Below are positions 57,375 to 64,000 of a stretch of 64,000 nt of DNA, piece by piece; position 1 is the first letter of the stretch, and every line of letters begins with the position of its first letter. The notes below the pieces were generated by a model, which was not told where the DNA came from, ran no database searches, and saw only the letters and a list, made by a program, of their open reading frames with translations. Origin of the DNA: Streptomyces cupreus (GTDB lineage Bacteria; Actinomycetota; Actinomycetes; Streptomycetales; Streptomycetaceae). Location: the NCBI RefSeq assembly GCF_014257025.1, contig NZ_JACMSF010000007.1, positions 124,001-188,000 on the forward strand, in the 5' to 3' direction. The position numbers and the translations under genes are program-made.

Positions 57375-57480
57375 GAGACCGGCGGTGAGAGTTCCTGGCT
57401 CCCGGGGCTTCCTACCCCGGTGACAGTGGCGGGACCGCGCCGGACTCGCACCGGCTTCCTCTCTTGCCGCCGTAATTGGC
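57375..57480 (-). promoter_or_regulatory. Cobalamin riboswitch
   Basis: Minus-strand RNA shows the conserved elements in order: GGAAGCCGGTGCGAGTCCGG, the B12-box-type GGTCCCGCCACTGTCA, GTAGGAAGCCCC and GAGCCAGGAACTCTC. CGGCGG at 57472-57467 pairs with CCGCCG at 57385-57380 to close the core. It lies upstream of cbiB and should repress the whole first half of the cob operon when adenosylcobalamin is plentiful. Confidence 0.93.
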
Positions 57481-57717
57481 TCCGGCAGTCCACCACGGGC
57501 CCGGAACGGCCGTCAACTTGCCGTTGACCTGCGAGGGGAGAGTGTGCTGAGGCCCACATCGGGCCCGGCGGGACGGGTTTGGCCCACGTGTTCACCCACA
57601 CGAGGTGACTACCGGGAAGCCCCTGGTGCCGAGACGCTCCGGTTCCGGCACCTGGCGCTTCGCCGACGGTGCCCTTCGCTTCTCCGAGAGGGACTTCCGC
57701 CCGCGTCGTATCCGAAA
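57481..57717. other. Non-coding stretch upstream of the riboswitch
   Basis: Between the riboswitch core and the terminator at 57718 I see no convincing gene. It should hold the cob promoter (minus strand). GGTGCCG at 57625-57631 and CGGCACC at 57646-57652 form a hairpin. No clear -10/-35 pair is visible. Confidence 0.5.
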
Positions 57718-57762
57718 GCGCCCTGCCCGTGAGCCCCCGTTGGGGCCCCCGGAGCAGGGCGC
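57718..57762. terminator. Hairpin terminator after the phosphate transporter unit
   Basis: GCGCCCTGC at 57718-57726 pairs perfectly with GCAGGGCGC at 57754-57762, with an inner GCCCCCGTTGGGGCC hairpin. It lies 20 bp past the stop of the small membrane protein. Confidence 0.85.
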
Positions 57763-57781
57763 GATGTCGTCGAGGCAGGTA

Positions 57782-58003
57782 CTACGCCATGATCAGATAG
57801 ATCCCGTACCCCACAGCCGCCGCGCAAGCCGCGAAGCACGCGTACGCCCCCGTGACCGCCGCCGTCGCGGAACCGCCTTGCTCCGCCGCCCGCTCGCGCC
57901 GCGCGAGGCCCGAGATGCCGAGGGTGAACAGGCCCACCAGGGCCACGGTGACCACGAGGCTGACGCCGAAGACGGAGCCGAGAGCCGCCCAGTCGATCTT
58001 CAT
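57782..58003 (-). CDS. Small membrane protein encoded with the phosphate transporter
   Basis: 73 residues with two membrane segments (VFGVSLVVTVALVGLFTLGI and AYACFAACAAAVGYGIYLIM) joined by a charged loop (ARRERAAEQGG). It starts 29 bp after the phosphate transporter stop with a purine-rich site upstream (GAAGGAAGC). No known motif; a transporter accessory role is inferred only from co-transcription. Confidence 0.8.
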   Translation of the reverse strand: MKIDWAALGSVFGVSLVVTVALVGLFTLGISGLARRERAAEQGGSATAAVTGAYACFAACAAAVGYGIYLIMA

Positions 58004-58032
58004 GGTGATGCTTCCTTCGCTGGGTGGGGGGG

Positions 58033-59271
58033 TCAGACGGTGGCCTGCGACGGAGCCGGTTCGCCCGCCGGGGCCGGAATCGTCGCCGCGAGGTCCTCGG
58101 TCACCGCGCCCGCCGGGGGCGGCGGAGTCACGGCCGCCATCGCCGTCGTCACGACACCCGCGGGCTCCTCGGTCTCGTTGACGTTGGTGTGGTCGACGAC
58201 CTCACGACGGGACAGCTTCCAGATCGCGGCGCTGGAGGCGACCAGGAACACCGCCACGACCGCCGTACCCCAGGAACCGAGGCTCGTCACCCACTCGGCC
58301 GACGCACCGACCAGCGCGGCCGCCGGCAGCGTCAGACCCCACGCGACGAACATCCGCGTCGCGGTGGACCAGCGGACCACGCCGCCCTTGCGGCCGAGCC
58401 CCGCGCCCATCACCGAGCCGGAGACCGAGTGCGTCGTGGAGAGGGAGAAACCGAGGTGGGACGAGGCCAGGATGACCGTCGCCGCGCTGGTCTGGGCGGC
58501 GAAGCCCTGCTGCGGCTGAAGGTCGGTCAGCCCCTTGCCCATCGTGCGGATGATCCGCCAGCCACCCAGGTACGTGCCGAGCGCGATGGCCAGACCCGCG
58601 GTGAGGATGACCCACATCGGCGGGTCGGAGTCGGGCGCCAGGGTGCCGCCGGCGACGAGGGCGAGGGTGATGATGCCCATCGTCTTCTGCGCGTCGTTGG
58701 TGCCATGGGCGAGCGAGACCAGACCGGCGGAGGCGATCTGCCCGGCGCGGTAGCCCTTCTCGGAGGCCTTGCTGCCCTCGGCCTTCTTGCCCAGGGAGTA
58801 CATCAGCCTCGTCGCGAGCATCGCCGCGATGCCCGCGACCAGCGGGGCCGCGATCGCCGGGATGAGGACCTTGGTGACGAGCACGTCGCCGTGGACCGCG
58901 CCGACACCCGCCGAGGCGATGGTCGCGCCGATCAGACCGCCCATGAGGGCGTGCGAGGAGCTGGAGGGCAGGCCCACCAGCCAGGTCAGCAGATTCCAGA
59001 GGATCGCGCCGACCAACGCGGCGAAGATGACCTCGGGACGGATGCCGGTCTCATCGACGAGACCTTTGGAGATCGTGTTGGCGACCTCCACGGAGAGGAA
59101 GGCGCCGACAAGGTTCAGTGCGGCGGACATGGCCACCGCGACCTTGGGCTTGAGCGCACCGGTCGAGATGGTGGTGGCCATCGCGTTGGCGGTGTCGTGA
59201 AAACCGTTCGTGAAATCGAACGCGAGTGCGGTTACCACCACAATCGCGAGGATCAGCGAGAAGTTTTCCAT
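58033..59271 (-). CDS. pit: Low-affinity inorganic phosphate transporter (Pit family)
   Basis: Proton- or metal-phosphate-coupled phosphate uptake. 412 residues with about ten membrane segments and the two Pit signatures: FDFTNGFHDTANAMATTIST near the start and SLAHGTNDAQKTMGIITLAL in the middle, plus GLPSSSSHALMGGLIGA and STTHSVSGSVMGAG. The last 60 residues form a Pro/Ala-rich cytoplasmic tail. It resembles pitH2 of S. coelicolor (from memory). A PHO-box-like repeat array lies 50-80 bp upstream, so PhoP control is likely. Confidence 0.95.
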   Translation of the reverse strand: MENFSLILAIVVVTALAFDFTNGFHDTANAMATTISTGALKPKVAVAMSAALNLVGAFLSVEVANTISKGLVDETGIRPEVIFAALVGAILWNLLTWLVGLPSSSSHALMGGLIGATIASAGVGAVHGDVLVTKVLIPAIAAPLVAGIAAMLATRLMYSLGKKAEGSKASEKGYRAGQIASAGLVSLAHGTNDAQKTMGIITLALVAGGTLAPDSDPPMWVILTAGLAIALGTYLGGWRIIRTMGKGLTDLQPQQGFAAQTSAATVILASSHLGFSLSTTHSVSGSVMGAGLGRKGGVVRWSTATRMFVAWGLTLPAAALVGASAEWVTSLGSWGTAVVAVFLVASSAAIWKLSRREVVDHTNVNETEEPAGVVTTAMAAVTPPPPAGAVTEDLAATIPAPAGEPAPSQATV

Positions 59272-59318
59272 TTACCCAGGCAATCATTCGAGGTCATTGG
59301 CCGGACGAACGTAGGTAA

Positions 59319-59350
59319 CCTGAGTGAACGGAAGGTGAACTGGGGTGAGC
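59319..59350 (-). promoter_or_regulatory. PHO-box-like direct repeats upstream of the phosphate transporter
   Basis: Reading the minus strand, GCTCACCCCA is followed by the 11-nt units GTTCACCTTCC and GTTCACTCAGG, then a weaker TTACCTACG. Streptomyces PhoP binds 11-nt repeats of the form GTTCACC. The array ends about 48 bp before the ATG of the transporter gene. Confidence 0.8.
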
Positions 59351-59425
59351 CGCACGGTGTCTGAAGATTGGGTTCCATCTTGCGTCCGACTCGTACGGCT
59401 CTACGCGACCCAGGCGCGCCAAGGG

Positions 59426-60175
59426 TCAGGAGCCTCGGGCAAACTTCCTGAGCTGGCTCAGGGACCCATTGAAGAGATTCTGGTCACCCGGCAGGCTGCC
59501 GCCGTTGTCGTACTGCCAGAAGGTCCACATCGACCAGCCTGCCGGCAGCGTGCCCGCGCTCGACGAGTTGTAGCGGGCCACCCATAGCGCGTGATTCGAG
59601 GCGAACGCCCGGCTGCTGCCGGTGCAGGTGTTCCACCAGTGCGCGGTCGTGTAGATCACCGGACGGCGGCCGGTCAGCCGCCGCACCTCGTTGCTGAACG
59701 CCGTGATCCAGTCGACCATCCTCGACCGGCTCAGGCCGTAGCACTTGTGCTGCTTGTCGTACGGGTTGTACTCGATGTCCAGCGCGGGCGGCAACGTCCA
59801 GCCGTCCGCCGTCCAGCCGCCGCCGTTGCGCACGAAGTGCGCGGCCTGGGTCTTCCCCGACGACTTGTCCGGCAGCGCGAAGTGGTACGCCCCGCGGATC
59901 AGGCCCGCGCTTCGGGAGCCGTTGTACTGCTGGTTGAAGTACGGGTTGCGGTAGGTGTGGGACTCTGTCGCCTTGACGTAGACGAACGTGGCGCCCTTGG
60001 ACTTCGCGCGCTGCCAGTCGACGTTCTTCTGGTGGGACGAGACGTCGTGTCCCTTGGGTCGGCTCGCCGCCGCGGCCGGAGACTCGGCCAGCGCGGTTCC
60101 CCCGATGGTCAGAGCCGCCACGGACGCCGCGAGGACGCGGGCGCGGTGGCGGGACGGTTTGCGATCACGGGCCAT
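59426..60175 (-). CDS. Secreted GH25 lysozyme
   Basis: Cleaves peptidoglycan outside the cell. ATG 60175 (MARDRKPSRHR) with GGGGGG about 5 nt upstream; an ATG nine codons earlier lacks a site. The signal peptide ends near residue 37 (PAAAA). GH25 motifs: GHDVSSHQKNVDWQRAKSKG with the first catalytic Asp, YFNQQYNGSRSAGLIRGAYH, ALDIEYNPYD with the Asp-x-Glu pair, and MWTFWQYDNGGSLPGD. 249 residues, one domain, no cell-wall-binding repeats. It lies downstream of the PHO box but in the other transcription unit. Confidence 0.93.
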   Translation of the reverse strand: MARDRKPSRHRARVLAASVAALTIGGTALAESPAAAASRPKGHDVSSHQKNVDWQRAKSKGATFVYVKATESHTYRNPYFNQQYNGSRSAGLIRGAYHFALPDKSSGKTQAAHFVRNGGGWTADGWTLPPALDIEYNPYDKQHKCYGLSRSRMVDWITAFSNEVRRLTGRRPVIYTTAHWWNTCTGSSRAFASNHALWVARYNSSSAGTLPAGWSMWTFWQYDNGGSLPGDQNLFNGSLSQLRKFARGS

Positions 60176-60371
60176 GTTTCCCCCCGGAATGGCGACGTGC
60201 ACGACAAATCAGCCAGAGATTACTGGAAGGTCGGGGATTGCTCGTCGATCTCCGGCCAAGTGCGATGAGAGGGTGATCTATCCGGATATGCGTCCTTCCG
60301 GACGTGCGACTTCCGGCCTAAAGTGCCCCGGCCCGGCGGCCGTTCGGGGCGGCGGCTGGCAGGATCGCCGC

Positions 60372-61103
60372 ATGGCTGAGCAGCAAGGGAAGCGGCGGGG
60401 CGCGGGGGACGCGGGGGAGGGCGCACAGGAAGTGCGGGAGTCGTGGCCGGAAGGTGTGCGTCCCGAGGAGGCGCGCGCCTGGGAGGAACTCGTCGCGACG
60501 GCCCGCCGGACCGTGTCCGACGGTCTGGTGGTGGGCACGTCCGGCAATGTCTCGGTGCGCGTCGGGGACACGGTCCTGGTCACGCCGTCGGGCGTGCCGT
60601 ACGACCGGCTCACGGCCGAGGATGTGACGGGCGTCGACCTGTCCGGCCGCCAGATCCTCGGAAAGCTGCGGCCGACGAGCGAACTGCCCATGCATCTCGC
60701 CGTCTACGGCGCCACCGACGCCCGCGCGATCGTCCACACGCACGCCGTGCACGCCACGGCCGTCTCGACCCTGGTCCGGGAGGTTCCGGCGATCCACTAC
60801 ATCACCGCGGACCTCGGCGGCCCCGCCCGGGTTGCCCCGTATGCGACGTACGGCACCGAGGAGTTGGCCGAGAACATGCTCCGGGCCCTGACCGACCGCA
60901 CGGCCTGCCTCCTCCAGAACCACGGCACGATGGCCTACGGCAAGACCCTGACCCAGGCCTACGACCGCACGGCACAACTGGAGTGGATGTGCCGGGTCTG
61001 GCTCACGGCCTCCTCGGTGCCGGGCCTGACCCCGTCCCTGCTTTCCGTCGACCAGTTGGCGGAGGTGGGCGAGAAGCTACGGGGGTACGGCCAACGCGAC
61101 TGA
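60372..61103 (+). CDS. Class II aldolase, L-fuculose-phosphate aldolase-like
   Basis: Zinc-dependent aldolase of 243 residues from ATG 60372. Motifs: GTSGNVSVRVGDTVLVTPSG, RPTSELPMHLAVYGATDARA with the catalytic Glu, IVHTHAVHATAVSTL (His-x-His ligands), and LLQNHGTMAYGKTL with the third His. The first 35 residues are a charged extension (QQGKRRGAGDAGEG). It could act on fuculose-, ribulose- or methylthioribulose-type phosphates; nothing nearby decides. It is divergent from the lysozyme gene. Confidence 0.88.
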   Translation: MAEQQGKRRGAGDAGEGAQEVRESWPEGVRPEEARAWEELVATARRTVSDGLVVGTSGNVSVRVGDTVLVTPSGVPYDRLTAEDVTGVDLSGRQILGKLRPTSELPMHLAVYGATDARAIVHTHAVHATAVSTLVREVPAIHYITADLGGPARVAPYATYGTEELAENMLRALTDRTACLLQNHGTMAYGKTLTQAYDRTAQLEWMCRVWLTASSVPGLTPSLLSVDQLAEVGEKLRGYGQRD

Positions 61104-61220
61104 CCCCCGGCTTCACCTCCACGACCTCCCCGGCGGCGCCGAACCCTCCCGCGTCCCGAAACGTCACCCCCATCCGCCCGCCCACTGGCCGGTAACCCGG
61201 TCCGCCAGGACACTGGACCC

Positions 61221-62348
61221 GTGCGCACTGTCACAGCGACGGCCGCTGCCGTCACCATGGCCCTGGCCGCCGGCGCGGCAAGCGTGGCCGCCGGGCGACT
61301 CGCCAGCGACGCCGCGCTCAAGGCGCCCCCCGGCAGGCCCCTGCCCACCGAACCCCGGCTCACGGTGCACGGCACGGCGGCGGGCCAGATCACGCTCACC
61401 CGCGACCTGGCCTCCCTGCGCCCCGGCACCTACGGCCTCGGCGGCGACGGATCGCACGCGGTCGTGGGCCCCGTCCTCGCCACCGCGACCCACACCGCCG
61501 ACACGGTCGTACGCCGCCTGGAACGCGTCACCCACGGCACCCTCGCCCCCGGCGACCGCGTCTGGCTCACCCCGAACGTCTACGTCGGCGACCCGCGCTC
61601 CGCGCTCGGCCTCGACCACGCCGACATCGACATCCCCGGCGAACTCGGCTCGCTGCCCGCGTGGTTCGTGCCCGGCACCCGCACCACCTGGATCATCACG
61701 GTGCACGGCCTCGGCACCACCCGCGAACTCGCCATGAACGTCATGGAGTTCCTCACCTCCCGCCACTTCCCGATCCTCGCCCTCGGCTACCGCGGCGACC
61801 TGGGCGCACCCCGCTCCCCGGACGGCCTGAACCACCTCGGCGAGACGGAGTGGCGCGACCTGGACGCGGCGATCCGCTACGCCGTGCGCTACGGCGCCGG
61901 ACAGGTCGTCCTGCACGGCTGGTCCACCGGCGCGACGATGGCCCTGCGCGCCGCCGCCCACTCCGGACTCCGCGACCGCGTCTCGGGACTCGTCCTGGAC
62001 TCCCCGGTCCTCAACTGGGAGGCGACCCTGCGCGCCCTCGCCGCCGCCCGCCGCACCCCGGGCGCCCTGCTCCCGCTCGCGGTCCGCGCCGCACAGGGCC
62101 GCACGGGCCTGTACGGCGCCCATGCCGCCCCCGACGGCACCCCGGGCCGGCTCACCGTGCCGACCCTGATCTTCCACGGCCCCGACGACGCCGTCGCCCC
62201 CTGGATCCACTCCCGCCGCCTGGCCGCCGCCCGTCCCGACCTGGTGGCCCTCCAGACGGTCAGACGCGCCCCCCACGGAGCCATGTGGAACGCGGACCCC
62301 AAGGCATACGAGGAATCCCTGCGCCGCTTCCTGACCCCCCTCATGTGA
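61221..62348 (+). CDS. Alpha/beta hydrolase with N-terminal membrane or signal segment
   Basis: 375 residues from GTG 61221. The N-terminus TVTATAAAVTMALAAGAASVAAG is a signal or anchor. The hydrolase fold starts near residue 155 (WIITVHGLGTT), with nucleophile Ser in LHGWSTGATMAL, an acid Asp in IFHGPDDAVAPW and His in RAPHGAMWN. The first 120 residues (GSHAVVGPVLATATHTADTV) form a domain I do not recognise. Likely an esterase or peptidase of the serine type; no substrate can be given. Confidence 0.82.
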   Translation: MRTVTATAAAVTMALAAGAASVAAGRLASDAALKAPPGRPLPTEPRLTVHGTAAGQITLTRDLASLRPGTYGLGGDGSHAVVGPVLATATHTADTVVRRLERVTHGTLAPGDRVWLTPNVYVGDPRSALGLDHADIDIPGELGSLPAWFVPGTRTTWIITVHGLGTTRELAMNVMEFLTSRHFPILALGYRGDLGAPRSPDGLNHLGETEWRDLDAAIRYAVRYGAGQVVLHGWSTGATMALRAAAHSGLRDRVSGLVLDSPVLNWEATLRALAAARRTPGALLPLAVRAAQGRTGLYGAHAAPDGTPGRLTVPTLIFHGPDDAVAPWIHSRRLAAARPDLVALQTVRRAPHGAMWNADPKAYEESLRRFLTPLM

Positions 62349-62460
62349 GCGCCCCGGACGACGACACCCCGGGAGACGGCACCCCCGGACCGGTCCCATA
62401 GATTCCGTTTAACCCGGTACAACTGGCCTGTTATCGGTCCTCCGCCGCCCGCCGGGCCCC

Positions 62461-63945
62461 GTGCGTTGGCCATCCCCGTCGCCCCTCGTGACATTCCGTT
62501 TGGGTTTTCGGACCGTCAACCGGAAGACTGCACCCGTGACGTCCCGTATCCCGCGCGACTCCAGGCTTCGACTCGTCCGCCCGCGACCCCTGGCCGCCGC
62601 CCCCAGAGCTGTGAACCAGCGCCGCCCACGCCGCGCCGCACCGCGCCCTCCCGAGGGCACCCCGGCCCCCGCGGAGCTGGCCAAAATGGCGCGCTCCGGC
62701 CTGGCCGCGGCGGCCCGCGTCGCGCACTGGGCCGACGCCGCCCTGCGCCCCGGCCGCGACGGCGCCCACCCCGACGGCAAGGGCACCCTCTCCGACGCGA
62801 CCGCGGAACGGGCCGCCGCCGACCTGGACCTGACCGTCACTCAGATCCGCGCGGACTGGGACACCGCACGCCTCGCCGGGCTGATCGAGGTGCACGGCGA
62901 CAGCGCGCGCCCCGGCTGGCGGCTGCGCGCCTGGGACCGCGACGACAGTGCCGTACTGCGCGGCTGGGTCGCCCTCTTCGACGCCTGGTCGCTCGCCTAC
63001 CCGGAGCCCGTGGACCACGAGCCCGCCGCGGTCGCCGAGGTCGTCTCGGCCATGCCTCAGGTGCTCTCCTTCCTCCAGCTGTCCGCCGGCCCCGTGCCGA
63101 TGCCGCAACTCCTCGACCTGCTGGAGCAGCGCGTCACCGAACTGCGCACCGAGCGCTGCGAGATCCCCTACGGCCCGCAGCCCCTGCCGGATCCCGACGC
63201 CCCGGACGCTCCCGACGAGGACACCCCGCTCGCCCCCCTCCTCGACTGGGCCCTGCACGCCCTCGCCTCGGTCGGCGCCCTCACCTACGGCGACGGCCAG
63301 GCGACCCTGACCCCCCTCGGCAACTGGGCGGTCTGGGTCAAGCTGGAGCAGATCTGCGTCGCCGCCCAGAGCCCCGCCGGGAACATCGAGCAGGCGGCCG
63401 AGGACATGCTGCGCGGCTGCGCCCAGCTCCGCCCCAACGCCGCCCGCGCCGAGTACCGCGCCTGGCTGGCGGCCCGCCCGGTCGGCAGCGCCGTCGCCGA
63501 ACTGATCGACGCCGCCCGCGGCGAGGACGCCCTGCTGCGCGGCCTTGCCTTCGAGGCGCTGCGCGTCGTGGGCGCCCCCGCCGAGCCCGACGTACGGTCC
63601 GTGGCCGAGGAGCCGACGCTCAGGCCGTACGCCCTGCTGTGGCTGGCCGAGCACGACGGGTTCGACCCCGAGGACGCCCATGAGGTCCTCACCCGGGAAG
63701 AGGCCACCTGGCTCTGGGTGGACACCGCCGCCGCGGTCGCCGACCACGGCGAGGCCCCCATGCTCGTGCGTCACCTGGAATCCGCGCTGCAACCGACCGT
63801 CCCCGCCCTCCTGGACGAGGTCCGCGCCGTCGGTCACCCGCGCACGGTGCAGGTCTTGGTAGCCCTGGCGGCCGCCCATCCCGACCCGGCTCTTGCCAAG
63901 GCCGTACGACGGGCGGCCTTCCAGGTGCACACGGGCGGGAACTAG
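62461..63945 (+). CDS. Protein of unknown function with a winged-helix-like N-terminal region
   Basis: Up to 494 residues; the first GTG (62461) has no clear ribosome site, and an internal GTG at 62536 (VTSRIPRDSRLRL) is possible. The region GTLSDATAERAAADLDLTVT then QIRADWDTARLAGLIEVHGD reads like a winged helix. It is followed by helical repeats, an acidic Pro-rich loop (PLPDPDAPDAPDEDTPL), and Ala-rich helices to the end (HEAT-like: LLRGLAFEALRVVGAPAEPD). No enzyme motif is seen. Its TAG stop shares bases with the convergent VOC gene stop in CTAG. Confidence 0.7.
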   Translation: MRWPSPSPLVTFRLGFRTVNRKTAPVTSRIPRDSRLRLVRPRPLAAAPRAVNQRRPRRAAPRPPEGTPAPAELAKMARSGLAAAARVAHWADAALRPGRDGAHPDGKGTLSDATAERAAADLDLTVTQIRADWDTARLAGLIEVHGDSARPGWRLRAWDRDDSAVLRGWVALFDAWSLAYPEPVDHEPAAVAEVVSAMPQVLSFLQLSAGPVPMPQLLDLLEQRVTELRTERCEIPYGPQPLPDPDAPDAPDEDTPLAPLLDWALHALASVGALTYGDGQATLTPLGNWAVWVKLEQICVAAQSPAGNIEQAAEDMLRGCAQLRPNAARAEYRAWLAARPVGSAVAELIDAARGEDALLRGLAFEALRVVGAPAEPDVRSVAEEPTLRPYALLWLAEHDGFDPEDAHEVLTREEATWLWVDTAAAVADHGEAPMLVRHLESALQPTVPALLDEVRAVGHPRTVQVLVALAAAHPDPALAKAVRRAAFQVHTGGN

Positions 63946-64000
63946 CCCCCTGTCTCCGGCGCGTAGGTGCCGAAGCTCCAGATGTTGCCCTCGGCGTCCC
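63942..64000 (-). CDS. VOC/glyoxalase-family protein, C-terminal end only
   Basis: The minus strand at the right edge translates as DAEGNIWSFGTYAPETGG and a TAG stop. The segment GxxxGNIWSFGTY is the usual last strand of PhnB-like or glyoxalase/bleomycin-resistance proteins. The rest lies outside the window. Confidence 0.6.
   Translation of the reverse strand, partial: DAEGNIWSFGTYAPETGG

Noticed and set aside
57605..58519. Plus-strand open frame of about 300 codons near the riboswitch and phosphate transporter
   Set aside because: It covers a terminator hairpin and lies antisense to the small membrane protein and Pit genes.

Overview
The window is very GC-rich with strong G/C bias in third codon positions, many GTG starts, Tat and lipoprotein signals, LAETG sorting, ectoine and cobalamin genes, and short G/C palindromes of a kind common in Streptomyces. 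It reads as a chromosomal segment of a Streptomyces species. From memory, the right two thirds resembles the core region of S. coelicolor that carries ectABCD, the cob cluster and pitH2; I could not check this.

Layout. (1) 1-13.7 kb is a pectin/arabinan locus: the C-terminal part of a GH43 enzyme, a pectate lyase-pectinesterase fusion (PL1-CE8), an orphan sugar-binding lipoprotein, a rhamnogalacturonan acetylesterase, PL1, CE8, PL9, GH43 and PL3 enzymes. Three further genes are decayed: a CE8 copy, a PL9 copy and a GH43 remnant that seems to be broken by the end of an IS200/IS605-type tnpB element. (2) 13.8-21.5 kb holds an ECF sigma factor with its membrane partner, an AzgA-type purine permease, a penicillin-binding protein, a NarL-type two-component pair and a membrane protein. 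(3) 21.5-28.4 kb holds an IclR regulator divergent from an aldehyde dehydrogenase that may act on pectin-derived sugar acids, a DUF1349 protein, a DsbA-like protein, a class V aminotransferase, and a second ECF sigma factor with a zinc-finger anti-sigma/DinB fusion. (4) 28.5-31.6 kb is ectABCD. (5) 31.9-37.1 kb holds a small unknown gene, a polar amino-acid ABC transporter, an amidohydrolase and an LAETG-anchored surface protein. (6) 37.2-39.3 kb encodes a 697-residue putative metzincin. (7) 39.3-57.5 kb is a cobalamin operon on the minus strand under a cobalamin riboswitch: cbiB-cobQ-cobN-chelatase I/D-cobO-cobB-cobI, then a plus-strand ZIP transporter, then cobM-cobL-cbiG/cobJ-cobH-cbiX-cobC. 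Nearly every junction is a start/stop overlap. (8) 57.7-64 kb holds a phosphate transporter with a PHO-box-like array, a GH25 lysozyme, an aldolase, an alpha/beta hydrolase, an unknown protein and the end of a VOC-family gene.

Most notable: three related G/C palindromes of 39, 36 and 42 bp sit in frame inside a GH43 gene, ectC and cobQ; the 3' end of ectD is duplicated around another palindrome; the cbiB start codon lies in the loop of a perfect hairpin just after the riboswitch; and the pectinase locus shows multi-lesion gene decay.
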